A stretch of 64,000 bases of DNA from CAVVEC01 sp963770485 (GTDB lineage: Bacteria; Acidobacteriota; Terriglobia; Terriglobales; Acidobacteriaceae), in contig CAVYPX010000009.1 of the NCBI GenBank assembly GCA_963770485.1, forward strand, positions 62,001 to 126,000, read 5' to 3'. Both the position numbers and the translations under genes were made by a program. Below, in pieces: positions 26,313 to 35,064 of the stretch. The notes under the pieces are model-generated. The model saw only the letters and a list, made by a program, of their open reading frames with translations. It ran no database searches and was not told the DNA's origin. Every line of letters begins with the position of its first letter. The first letter of the stretch is position 1.

Positions 26313-27152
26313 TCAGTCTGGTTCCGCGTCTTTCTCGATTTCCACCAGCACTGCCCCCAGCAGCGCGACGAAATCGCCTTGCACGCGGCGTCCGGCCTGA
26401 AGCACTTCTTCGTGATTGAGCACTTGGTCAAGAATTCCCGCGGCCATGTTGGTGACGCAGGAAATGGCCAAAACTTTCATTCCCATGTGGCGGGCCGCAA
26501 CCACTTCCGGGATTGTGGACATACCCACAAGATCCGCGCCGATCGTGCGCAGGTACCGGATCTCGGCCGGAGTCTCGTAATTCGGACCGAGCAGCCCCGC
26601 ATACACACCCTCGTAAACTGTCTTGCCCAGCGTACGCGCGGCTTCGAGCGCGATCTCACGATAAGGTTTCCAGTAGGCCTGGGTCATGTCGGGAAAGCGC
26701 GGCCCGAAACGGTCGTCATTGGCACCCACGAGCGGATTGTGTCCCTGCAGGTTGATGTGATCCGTGATCACCACCAGCGCGCCTTGCTTGTATTCGAGGT
26801 TGATTCCACCGGCTGCGTTGGTGAGAATCAGCGCGCGAATGCCCATGCGGCCAAACACGCGTATCGGAAAGGCCACTTCGCTCGGCGAATAACCTTCGTA
26901 AAGATGAACACGCCCCAGCATGGCTGCGACCGCGACGTTGCCAACCTTCCCGATTACCATCTCTCCGGCGTGCCCGATCGCAGTCGAGCGTGGGAAAGAA
27001 GGGATGTTCGTGTAGGGAATTCGTGTGGCTTCGGAGAGTTCGTCGGCAAAAGCACCCAGCCCCGAGCCCAGGATAACCGCAATCCTGGGGCGTAGCGGCG
27101 TCTGCGTGAGTAGGAATTGCGCGGCGGATTCGGCGCGTGCGAATTCGTCCAT
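26313..27152 (-). CDS. punA: Purine nucleoside phosphorylase (trimeric class)
   Basis: A 279-aa enzyme that phosphorolyses purine nucleosides (inosine, guanosine) to base and ribose 1-phosphate. Family signatures: ILGSGLGAF (28-35), MLGRVHLYEGYSPSEV, TNAAGGINLEYKQG and NYETPAEIR. ATG 27152 (MDEFARAES) matches the usual N-terminus; longer frames to 27320 are not homologous-looking and overlap the end of the adenosine deaminase gene. It follows that gene on the same strand with a short gap, forming a purine salvage pair: adenosine to inosine to hypoxanthine. Confidence 0.93.
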   Translation of the reverse strand: MDEFARAESAAQFLLTQTPLRPRIAVILGSGLGAFADELSEATRIPYTNIPSFPRSTAIGHAGEMVIGKVGNVAVAAMLGRVHLYEGYSPSEVAFPIRVFGRMGIRALILTNAAGGINLEYKQGALVVITDHINLQGHNPLVGANDDRFGPRFPDMTQAYWKPYREIALEAARTLGKTVYEGVYAGLLGPNYETPAEIRYLRTIGADLVGMSTIPEVVAARHMGMKVLAISCVTNMAAGILDQVLNHEEVLQAGRRVQGDFVALLGAVLVEIEKDAEPD

Positions 27153-27274
27153 AGAGAGCTTCTGGCTTCCAACTCCTGGCCGGAGGGCGCATTTTAGCAT
27201 CACAACTGCACTCCGTGCCCTCTGCCGTTCATCCAAGCAAACGGCAACGACCGGACCGAAAGGGCGGAGCCGTT

Positions 27275-28807
27275 CTAGAACCTTTTTTCGAATGCCGCAA
27301 ACTCCGCCTCCAGCTTCCACTGCAGGCGAGCCCGCTCGTTGTCATCAAGAAATCTCTGGCAACTGGGCGAGACCTTGTCCACCTCGGGCCGATCCGAGGT
27401 GCAGGTATTCACTGCGCGAAGTGGTTTGATTGTGGCCCACAGGCTGGCGCCCGGCAAGAAGCTATGTTCGAGGCTCTGTCGCGCCATGCGCTTGATCGTT
27501 TCATAGGTCAGGTCGTAGGTCTGAACGGCTCGCAAGTACTCATGGGTCATGTCGGATCGCGACACGCCCTCATCATCGGTCGCCAGCGCCACCGGCACTC
27601 CATAGCGCAGGTATGACGGCAATGGATGGTCGTCGCCCTTTATGCCCAGAATCACGTCATTCGAGGTCAGACAGATTTCCACCAGGACCTTGCGCTGCGC
27701 CATCTCCTGCAACAAATCAATAGGATGGTCCTCGGTCATCACATCCACGCCGTGCCCAATCCGCTCTGCATGCCCGCGTTCGATTGAATCACGAATATGA
27801 AACCGCAAGCCTTCAGGAGGCACTAATCCCATCGCCAGTTCTCCGGCATGCAAGCTGATGTGAACTCTTGGATACATCTCATGCAGGTAATTGATCATCT
27901 TCATGTGCAAGTCGAAATCGTGCATGGGGACATACCAGTCCTCCGGCATCACCAGATTTAACCCCACAAAGCGGGGATCCGCTTTGGCCAGTTCAAACCC
28001 CATCAGCATCTGGGCAAAGACAGCCTCGCGGGGCAGTCCGCGTAGCACCTGGTACAGATAACGAACTTTGACACCGCATCCCGGGCTCGCGTCCGGCATT
28101 TCGCACTTGAGCATGGAACGCATCTTGCCTTCGTCCTCGTCCAGCCACCTCCTGGTAGAAGTAATGATGTCTTTCAGGCCATTGGCCAGAAGCTTTTCGC
28201 GCATGCGCGCGAAGTCATCGTCCCACCCCAACTTTGCGCCCAACTGGCCGGATTGCGCTCGATCCGCAGTGTGCATCAATTCAAGGTACTGCAGGTGGTC
28301 TTCGGCCGCGCGTGACGCGGCCTCAGCAAAAGCATCCGCAGTATGGTTGTGCATTGCCAAAGAAAATTTGTCGAACGTGGCAAAGAAATGATCATGCCCC
28401 GATTCTTCGCCCGGCTCCCAATTGCGCATCGACCACGCGTCGATCATTGTGTTGTAAAGCACGTGATCTCCATAGGCGCAACGGACGGCTGGTTTGTTCG
28501 TGTACTTCTCGCAGGAATCATCGCAAGGCGGAGCGATCAGCACCGATGTGGTTCGGTCCACGCACAGATTGTCCGACACGGCAAAATCGATCAGATTCTC
28601 CGCGTAAATCGCGCCGCTCAGGTGCACGTGCAGGTCGCCGCCCTTCGGCATCTCGCGCAGGAATGCCAGCAGAAGAGAAGGCTGCCGCCGGATCGACTCC
28701 ATATATCGTTCGGTTCTCTGCTCGGCATTGGGTTTGGCCGCCGGGCGGGCAGTGGCAGGCAGCCAGACCATCAGCAAAAGAAAAATCACACGAGCTGTTC
28801 GCGCCAC
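27275..28807 (-). CDS. Exported adenosine deaminase family protein
   Basis: A 510-aa adenosine/AMP deaminase-like metalloenzyme. Zinc ligands and catalytic residues are visible: DLHVHLSG (H60, H62), SLHAGE, RIGHG, LTSND and ATDDEGVSRSDMTHEY. It is longer than cytoplasmic Add (about 330 aa) and has an N-terminal signal peptide, resembling secreted ADGF-type deaminases. GTG 28807 lies 6 bases after AAGGAG and gives the signal VARTARVIFLLLMVWLPATARPA; a GTG 18 bases upstream is the alternative. Extra cysteine-rich segments (PPCDDSCEKY) suggest disulfides outside the cytoplasm. Confidence 0.9.
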   Translation of the reverse strand: MARTARVIFLLLMVWLPATARPAAKPNAEQRTERYMESIRRQPSLLLAFLREMPKGGDLHVHLSGAIYAENLIDFAVSDNLCVDRTTSVLIAPPCDDSCEKYTNKPAVRCAYGDHVLYNTMIDAWSMRNWEPGEESGHDHFFATFDKFSLAMHNHTADAFAEAASRAAEDHLQYLELMHTADRAQSGQLGAKLGWDDDFARMREKLLANGLKDIITSTRRWLDEDEGKMRSMLKCEMPDASPGCGVKVRYLYQVLRGLPREAVFAQMLMGFELAKADPRFVGLNLVMPEDWYVPMHDFDLHMKMINYLHEMYPRVHISLHAGELAMGLVPPEGLRFHIRDSIERGHAERIGHGVDVMTEDHPIDLLQEMAQRKVLVEICLTSNDVILGIKGDDHPLPSYLRYGVPVALATDDEGVSRSDMTHEYLRAVQTYDLTYETIKRMARQSLEHSFLPGASLWATIKPLRAVNTCTSDRPEVDKVSPSCQRFLDDNERARLQWKLEAEFAAFEKRF

Positions 28808-29309
28808 GAGAGTCTCCTTTGTCACTGGAAATCGGCATTGTACTCCGATTGCCGGAAAGCTGGTTGTACCTGCCCTCAGCCGCTAGCGCGCGCTGTTGAA
28901 GCGCATTTGGTGGCACGAGCAAACTCCTGATTGTTCACTTGACAAAGGGTACGGAGGCGGCGCACGATTAGCCCGTTTCCGATGCCGTTCACCAATCCCT
29001 GCCAAATCTGAGTGTGACAAAATGTACCGATTTAGTTTTAAGGTTGGAAATGGCATCGGTACAGTGTTAACGGGAGGCGCTGGTGATGCACGTGTATTGT
29101 CGAGAATATAAAAAAATCCTCAAGCAGTCAGCCGCTCGAAAGTTAAAGGATCAGCAGTGGCCATATGACGCAGCGTGTCAATGAACAAATCCGAGCGCTT
29201 CCGGCGATTGAAACGGAACTCCATCTCTGCCAAATATGCAGGCAGATGTCTTGCAGAAACCTTGTGCCAAGTATTATTTCAATCGTTACCCTTTCTCAAG
29301 TGAATAATC
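28808..29309. other. Intergenic with one inverted repeat, no gene
   Basis: A 500-base gap between divergent genes. The only structure seen is TGTACCGAT at 29023-29031 and ATCGGTACA at 29055-29063, a perfect 9-bp inverted repeat with a 23-base loop. It could be an operator or hairpin ahead of the rightward gene. No supported reading frame was found. Confidence 0.4.
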
Positions 29310-30662
29310 ATGACTTCACTGGTGCCGCAAGCATACCCAAACAGATGTGGGATTCAGCCCCTGAGGAAACTGGCCCACTGTTGCCTTGGAACTGGTCTAG
29401 CTCTGGTTCTGTTGGCCGCAGTCGGGATGATGGCACAGGCGGTGTCCCCGGCTGAAATCAAGGATCCAGAATTGCGCTCACTGCAGCAGCAATACATGGA
29501 CGACTTGCAGGCGGTGGGCCGCGACATTCTTGCGGATCAGTTCGCATATCCTTTTTACCTGAGCCGCAAACTTGATCTCGACGAAGCGCAGCAGAAACGC
29601 GCTGACCAGCGTTCTATCCGCTTCGACCGTTACAACGGTCAAACCGTGCTCGCCATCACCGGCAACTACTACGCCGCCTACTCCGCCGAGAAGACCACGA
29701 GCGACCAGCGGGCTCGAAGTACTTTTATGAATGTGGTGATGCCGGTGTTGAAAGCGGCGGTGCCGCGCTTTCAGAGCAACCAGCACATTCAGGGTTATGC
29801 CGTGGAAATTTCTCACCACATTCTGGGGACGGTCATGGGAGTTTCCATGGAGCGGCCGGAGAATCTGATGGTCTTTCTGCCGCAGGCGAGCGCAGTGAGG
29901 CTGCTCGGTTCGAAAGATGAGTCCACACAACAAGCGGCTCTGCTGCAAGGGCAGGCTTTCCTGAACGCCGAGGCGGTCACGATTTGGCTCAGCGGTGAAG
30001 GACCTCGCCTGGACGCCGGTGCTCCGGGCACTAATGGTTCAGGCGACAATCACGCTGGTCCGGCGCAAGCGGGTGTGGAAGTAGTACAGAATAACAACGT
30101 CGACCGGCAGACTGCATCAACTCCTCCGAGCACCGCGCAGCCGAAAGAGCCCCCGCCGCCGCCGCGGGACACTTCCCCCCAGGCGCTGTCCGCGCTCCAG
30201 GCCTCCAACCAGGAGGTTTTGGCCAAGCTGGCGAAAGAACTGAATCCCCAAGCCCACTTTGTCGCCTACGCGGCTCCGAATTTCGTGGCTTTCCGTCAGA
30301 GCATCTATCTCGAGCTGTCTATCAACAGCAATCTGCCGGAGACGGCTGGCGGATCCCGTTACAAGGTTGCGGCGATGGCGTTCGACGACCACGTGGCCCA
30401 CTTGGTCCGCCCGATCCTGGCCTACTTCAAAGAGGACGTAAGTTTTGACGGCATCAGTTTCAGCACCACGGTTCACGTCGCGGGCAAGGCGAACGCTGCC
30501 ATGTCGGAAGCCGTGGAGTTTTTCTTCCCCTTCCCCGCCCTGCGTTGCTACGAAAAATACGATTGCACCGGCCAGCAGCTCATCGACGCCGGAACTGTCC
30601 TGATTAACGGTGAGCGGGTGGCGCTTGATCTACAGGTCGCCGAGGGAGGCTCCAGCCGCTGA
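29310..30662 (+). CDS. Exported protein of unknown function
   Basis: A 450-aa protein, not assigned to a family. A hydrophobic segment (CLGTGLALVLLAAVGMMAQAVS) looks like a signal sequence. The N-terminal half (residues 50-230) is an alpha/beta region with PYPFYLSRKL-like text and the C-terminal half (300-450) is another; they are joined by a Pro-rich linker (PPSTAQPKEPPPPPRDTS, about residues 270-288). The two halves look alike in order (both discuss 'LAD/AKELNP', 'VAY', 'FLP/FFFPFP'), so an internal duplication is possible. No good ribosome binding site precedes the ATG. Confidence 0.65.
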   Translation: MTSLVPQAYPNRCGIQPLRKLAHCCLGTGLALVLLAAVGMMAQAVSPAEIKDPELRSLQQQYMDDLQAVGRDILADQFAYPFYLSRKLDLDEAQQKRADQRSIRFDRYNGQTVLAITGNYYAAYSAEKTTSDQRARSTFMNVVMPVLKAAVPRFQSNQHIQGYAVEISHHILGTVMGVSMERPENLMVFLPQASAVRLLGSKDESTQQAALLQGQAFLNAEAVTIWLSGEGPRLDAGAPGTNGSGDNHAGPAQAGVEVVQNNNVDRQTASTPPSTAQPKEPPPPPRDTSPQALSALQASNQEVLAKLAKELNPQAHFVAYAAPNFVAFRQSIYLELSINSNLPETAGGSRYKVAAMAFDDHVAHLVRPILAYFKEDVSFDGISFSTTVHVAGKANAAMSEAVEFFFPFPALRCYEKYDCTGQQLIDAGTVLINGERVALDLQVAEGGSSR

Positions 30663-30997
30663 GGGCAATGCGGCTGCGGAACCGCCCGGAAGAACTGTCC
30701 AACAACCAGGTGACATTGGTAACCTTTACCGAAATCCAACCCCCAATACAATTTAGGAATAACCGATAGGGCACTCAGGCGTTCCCACAAATCGGGCTCA
30801 GTTTGATTTGTCATCCCGAGCAAGCGCTCTTTGCGCAGCGAGGGATCTGGGCGAGCCGCGCGAAGGGGTCGCGTTCTTTGCGACCCAACAATCGCGCGTT
30901 TGGCTCGCTTCCATATCAAACTACCCATGAATCCGGACACCTGTCGGTTTCGCCGCTAGGAGAGTGCAGTCAGGCCTCGGGAAATGATGTGATCCTC
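30663..30997. repeat. Intergenic with dispersed-repeat-like sequence
   Basis: A 335-base gap. Bases 30810-30890 contain the motif GTCATCCCGAGC...GCGAGGGATCTG followed by GCGCGAAGGGGTCGCG, which has the look of a dispersed bacterial intergenic repeat rather than coding sequence. No second full copy lies in the window. The open frame that begins here is not protein-like until the ATG at 30998. Confidence 0.4.
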
Positions 30998-31897
30998 ATG
31001 AAGTGTCGAATTATTCCGGTCGGGATCGTGAAACAACTTTGCCAACTTGTGGGTTGGCTCCTGATCCTGAGCCTTGCGCTGTTGCCGGCAGCGCATGCCC
31101 AGGAGAGTGCCTCGGCGCCAGGTGCCGCCTTGGTCTCTCCCGAAGCGCCAGCGCCGGTCACCGCAGGGCCTTCCGAAACTGAGCCGAAGCTGCTGACCAA
31201 TTATGTCGAAAGTGGAGGCAGTTATCTAACTTTGAGCAACGGCTTCGGCTACTGGGCGGGTGGATACAGTCGCGGCGTAGTGACCACAGGGAAGAACATC
31301 TGGAACGGCGAGATTAACGGCCAGCGCGAATTTGGCGACGCCGGAGTTTATTTTGCCGCCGGCGATACCTATAACTTCAATCCCGATTGGTATGGTTCGC
31401 TCACGTTGGGTTCCAGCGCCGGGGGTTTTTTCTGGCCGCGTTTCCGTGCAGACGGGTTTCTCAACAAGAAGTGGCTGGGCCGCAGGCAGTTGGTCACGAC
31501 CTTCGGAGTCGGTTACAACATCGCCAAAGACGTCCACCGCGATCACACCTTTTTCGCGGGCAGCACTTATTATTTCAACCGGCCCTGGGTGGTCGAAGAA
31601 GGGATTTACTTCAACCTCAGCCATCCCGGAGCAGTGTTTGCGCCCGCAGGTTTCGTCGCCCTGACCCAGGGCCGCAACAAGCGGCACTACGTTACGGTTC
31701 GTACCGGGTTTGGAGAAGAGGCCTATCAACTCATCGGGCCGACCGCCACGCTTAACGATTTCCAGAGTCAGACCCTGACCCTCACCTGGCGGCAGTGGGT
31801 TGGGACTAACTGGGGTTTCAATTTCGTCGGCGATTATTACCGCAGTCCTTTTTATATGCGGGGCGGGAGCAGCTTTGGATTCTTCAAGGAGTTTTGA
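30998..31897 (+). CDS. YaiO-family outer-membrane beta-barrel protein
   Basis: A 299-aa protein with signal peptide (LILSLALLPAAHAQ) followed by alternating aromatic beta strands (SYLTLSNGFGYWAGGYSRG, GVYFAAGDTYNFNPDWYGSLTLG, GFGEEAYQLIG, LTWRQWVGTNWGFNFVGDYYRSP). It ends in Phe, as outer-membrane barrels do. The pattern matches the YaiO family. ATG 30998 is chosen to give the signal peptide. The next gene encodes an inner-membrane protein 88 bases downstream, so the pair may act together in envelope polysaccharide or glycan export, as in other yaiO loci; this is inferred. Confidence 0.82.
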   Translation: MKCRIIPVGIVKQLCQLVGWLLILSLALLPAAHAQESASAPGAALVSPEAPAPVTAGPSETEPKLLTNYVESGGSYLTLSNGFGYWAGGYSRGVVTTGKNIWNGEINGQREFGDAGVYFAAGDTYNFNPDWYGSLTLGSSAGGFFWPRFRADGFLNKKWLGRRQLVTTFGVGYNIAKDVHRDHTFFAGSTYYFNRPWVVEEGIYFNLSHPGAVFAPAGFVALTQGRNKRHYVTVRTGFGEEAYQLIGPTATLNDFQSQTLTLTWRQWVGTNWGFNFVGDYYRSPFYMRGGSSFGFFKEF

Positions 31898-31985
31898 GGG
31901 TCGCGAATTGCCGGCAAAGAGGCCCGCCCGCTCCGCCCCGGCGGACCCGACGCGCTTCCGCGGGTATCGCGGCGGCGTCATTCCC

Positions 31986-32717
31986 ATGCACCGGGCGCTT
32001 GCCCATTTTCGCCTCGGTCCCATGAACCTGGCTGCCGCAATTTCTCTGTTTGTCTTCTTTTCTTCGGTCTGGTTGTTCGTGCTGCCCGGGCTCTGCCGCT
32101 TCTGGGCACGGATCCTGGCGGCCGGAATCCGTCTTTTACCTTTGCGTGCAGAACTCGCACTGTCCCAGCACCGTCTAGCCTCCTCAATCAGGTTCGATAT
32201 TCCCTACCTCCGGATGGAACCGGTGCTGCCGACTCCCGAAACCTGGTGGCTGGCTGGCGTCGCCACATTGTTGCTCTTCGCCGCCACGTTCTTTCTTTCC
32301 AAGAAATGGATCCCGATCATCTATCTCGCGCGCGGGGTGTTGCTGGTACAAGTATCGGGCCTGCTGTACTTTGCGCTCCTGCCGGCACGTTTCCCGCACA
32401 CTCCAGACAGCTATATCGAAGGCCTCATCAGCTCCGGGACGGCGCTGATTTCTACGGTTCCGCTTTTACTCGGACTGGTTTATTACATCTTCGATTTCGG
32501 ACTGCTGAGGAAAGCTCTGCTGACCTGCATCACGATGGCTTACCTTACTTTATTCCTGCCCTTTCAGATCCTTCTGCAGGCGCTGGTGCTGCAAAAGACG
32601 GTACTGTTCATGCCCGTGCTGTACATTGTTTTCGGCATACCACTCGATATCCTGATCATCGTTGCTTTCTATTCCTGGGCCATGACCTGGTCCTTCCGCC
32701 CGGTCAAGAGTGTTTGA
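31986..32717 (+). CDS. Polytopic membrane protein
   Basis: A 243-aa integral membrane protein with about six hydrophobic helices (near LAAAISLFVFFSSVWLFVLPG, WWLAGVATLLLFAATFFLS, GLISSGTALISTVPLLLGLVYYIF, LLTCITMAYLTLFLPFQILL, VLFMPVLYIVFGIPLDILIIVAF). ATG 31986 (MHRALAHF) is preferred over the frame start at 31800, which overlaps the barrel gene. No family is recognised. Its position next to the YaiO-like gene suggests a shared envelope function. Confidence 0.65.
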   Translation: MHRALAHFRLGPMNLAAAISLFVFFSSVWLFVLPGLCRFWARILAAGIRLLPLRAELALSQHRLASSIRFDIPYLRMEPVLPTPETWWLAGVATLLLFAATFFLSKKWIPIIYLARGVLLVQVSGLLYFALLPARFPHTPDSYIEGLISSGTALISTVPLLLGLVYYIFDFGLLRKALLTCITMAYLTLFLPFQILLQALVLQKTVLFMPVLYIVFGIPLDILIIVAFYSWAMTWSFRPVKSV

Positions 32718-32810
32718 GTTAAGGAAATTGCGATGAGGCAGTTAGAAAGCCTTCATTGACTGCCGCGCCAGTCGGGAGGATACTTGGAGCCGCTATTTTT
32801 GGGAGGGACT

Positions 32811-33529
32811 ATGAAGCGGACATCCAGGAAGCCCTCGAACCTCTCTGAATCACTGCACCGCCAACTCAACTCGTATGCACTTGGGGCGAGTGCGGCCGGA
32901 GTGGGAGTGCTGGCGTTGGCGTCGCCCTCCGAAGCCAAGATCGTCTACACGCCTACTCACAAGGTATTGCACGGCTCCAACCCAGCGAAATCTCTGCCCT
33001 TGGACCTCAACAACGACGGCACGGTGGACTTCAGGATATTCGACTTGTGGTTTGTGGACACTGATTTCGGTCCAACAGGGTGGTTGTCCATTCTCCCCTC
33101 TCACTCCCCCAACGGCGTTGAGGGGCATACGGTGAATTTTGGAACCATATATGTCTCTGTTCTAGCTGGGGGGCTACGATCGGGCAGAAGGCACGATTCT
33201 TTTCCAACACTTTTCCTAGCCCCTCAATGTGCCACGCGACTGATTACTCTCATTCGGCCCTCTGGTGTAGCGTTCAGGACCACTACCTCGGTCTGAGATT
33301 CGTGATTAAGGGAAAGATCCACTATGGCTGGGCGCGGCTCAATACGACTCTTGGCAAACGCGCTCATATCACTGCTACCCTCACCGGCTACGCCTACGAA
33401 ACCACCCCCAACAAGCCGATCATTGCAGGCAAGACTCACGGGAACGATGTCGTCATCCTTCAGGACGCCAGCCTCGGTCACCTAGCGCGAGGCGCGTCGA
33501 CGATTTCGGCCTGGCGCGGCGGGAAATAA
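32811..33529 (+). pseudogene. Exported protein family copy 1, frameshifted
   Basis: First member of a locally duplicated family. A GGGAGG box precedes ATG 32811 and the N-terminus MKRTSRKPSNLSESLHRQLNSYAL is followed by a signal-like stretch ending SEAKIVYTP. The frame breaks before about 33290; the C-terminal half (LGLRFVIKGKIHYGWARLN, YAYETTPNKPIIAGKTHGND) continues in a second frame to 33529. The intact copy at 33988 shows the expected full product. The 27 bases before the start (ATACTTGGAGCCG.. TTTTTGGGAGG) are nearly identical in both copies. Confidence 0.8.
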
Positions 33530-33987
33530 AGGCACGATGCGTGCGACGCATTGCCATGGAGGTCGCTGGCTTGAAAACCCGGTGTTAGTAAATTCACGGA
33601 CTTGTGCGTCTTAGTGGTTACAGTGAGGGAGAGTATGGCCGCCAGTGCTTTTAGCCTGGTGGCCTTTTATTGAAATCGTTGTAGTGGTATTGCAGCACCC
33701 GCGTTTGTCTCTTGGGGCTCAAGGACGGTTCCCGAACAAGCTAATCATCGCCGGCCAGACCGAGGGACCGGATTTCATCGCTTCGAACCGGCCAGTCTCG
33801 GTCCTCTGGCGCAAGGCGCATCTGCGATTCCGGCTTGGCGGCAGAAAAAGTCAATCGGCGCCAGACCATAAACCACGGCCGTATCTCGAAAGCCCAGCCT
33901 GGTTGACCGCTCGTCCGCTTCGCGAATGCTCATTGACTCCCGCGCAAGGTGCGAGGATACTTGGAGCCGCCATTTTTGGGAGGAACT
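33530..33987. other. Intergenic between family copies, holds a third remnant
   Basis: Apart from the degenerate third copy at 33729-33871 nothing coding is seen. Bases 33935-33987 are the duplicated leader (TGACTCCCGCGCAAGG..., GAGGATACTTGGAGCCG) that also precedes copy 1 at about 32757-32810, so the duplication unit includes the promoter/leader region. Confidence 0.5.
33729..33871 (+). pseudogene. Exported protein family, degenerate C-terminal remnant
   Basis: Reads FPNKLIIAGQTEGPDF and, after a frame change near 33775, FEPASLGPLAQGASAIPAWRQ before a TAA at 33869. These match the C-terminal segments PNKPILAGKTHGKDV and EPASLGTLAAGANGLHTWR of the intact copy. Only the last quarter of the gene survives. 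Confidence 0.7.
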
Positions 33988-34722
33988 ATGAAGCGGACAT
34001 CCAGGAAACCGTCGGCGCTTACCGACTCACTGCATCAGCGGCTCAACTCGTATGCGCTCGCGGCCAGTGCGGCGGGAGTGAGCCTGTTGGCACTAGCCCA
34101 GCCAGCCCAAGCCAAGATTGTCTACACCCCCGCTCACAAGAGACTCCCGATTAACAATGACTTTTTTCTCGATCTCAACCATGACGGGACGAACGACCTT
34201 AGATTCCACATTCTGACATCGGAGGAGGATTGTTCTGCCCACCGGGGTACCTGCGAAAGTTGGGATGCGGCGGACTTGTTCGCTTATCCGCAGACTAAGG
34301 GAGACGAAGTAGTTGGTAAAGCGCCCTATGCTTCTGCATTGCGCGCGGGAGCCTCGATCGGACCGCAGGCGGGTTTCAACACCAGCAGAGGGATCATGGG
34401 AGCAGTTGCGTTGTTCCTCCGTTCGCAACCAACATACTCCGGCCCGTGGGCGGACGCGGGTAAGCCTGTCAAGGGTCGCTATCTGGGCCTGAAATTTATT
34501 ATCAAAGGGAAAACTCACTATGGCTGGGCCCGGTTCAACGTAAGAATTTATCGCAATCCAGAATCAACGGTGAGTGCGGTTTTGACCGGCTATGCCTACG
34601 AAACTATTCCCAATAAGCCGATCCTCGCCGGCAAGACCCACGGGAAAGATGTCATCACCGTCGAACCCGCCAGTTTGGGAACTCTAGCGGCGGGAGCGAA
34701 TGGGCTTCACACCTGGAGGTAA
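33988..34722 (+). CDS. Exported protein of unknown function (intact family copy)
   Basis: A 244-aa protein with N-terminus MKRTSRKPSALTDSLHQRLNSYALAASAAGVSLLALAQPAQAKIVYTP split here as a basic start and a signal-like hydrophobic stretch ending AQAK. The body contains a DLNHDGTNDLRF calcium-loop-like segment (DxNxDGxxD), then KFIIKGKTHYGWARF and a C-terminal YAYETIPNKPILAGKT repeat-like motif. GGGAGG lies 6 bases before the ATG. The family is common in Acidobacteria as far as I recall, but no function is known; a secreted or surface role is likely. Confidence 0.75.
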   Translation: MKRTSRKPSALTDSLHQRLNSYALAASAAGVSLLALAQPAQAKIVYTPAHKRLPINNDFFLDLNHDGTNDLRFHILTSEEDCSAHRGTCESWDAADLFAYPQTKGDEVVGKAPYASALRAGASIGPQAGFNTSRGIMGAVALFLRSQPTYSGPWADAGKPVKGRYLGLKFIIKGKTHYGWARFNVRIYRNPESTVSAVLTGYAYETIPNKPILAGKTHGKDVITVEPASLGTLAAGANGLHTWR

Positions 34723-34902
34723 ATGGGAGAATGCTCTCTCGGTAGCTCATCGGCTCAGCACAGATAATCGGCAGGGAGAGAGTCTTCTGAAGTAACGCTC
34801 ACCCGACTCGGCGAGCAACTCACCATTCTTGCGCTGCCCAGTCAGCCTGGACCCGCACCATGGTAAAAAAGGACTCTGCTAAACTGCTGTTAAGTACTGC
34901 CC

Positions 34903-34992
34903 GGAGGGATGCGTGAGCGGTTGAAACGGGTGGTCTTGAAAACCACTGTACCCGGAAGGGTACCGGGGGTTCGAATCCCTCTCCCTCCGCCA
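34903..34992 (+). tRNA. serT: tRNA-Ser(UGA)
   Basis: A 90-base cloverleaf with encoded CCA. The acceptor stem pairs GGAGGGA with TCCCTCC, the anticodon arm is GTGGT-CTTGAAA-ACCAC (anticodon TGA), the long variable arm pairs TACCC with GGGTA, and the T-arm holds GGTTCGAATCC. A class II tRNA with UGA anticodon decodes UCA/UCG serine codons. An integrase gene begins 73 bases downstream, so this tRNA is the likely insertion site of the island. Confidence 0.96.
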
Positions 34993-35064
34993 TTACCTTA
35001 GTTATCTAGCACTTGCAAGGTGGTGATACCTACACTGATACCAACATCAGAAAGGATCACCCAG

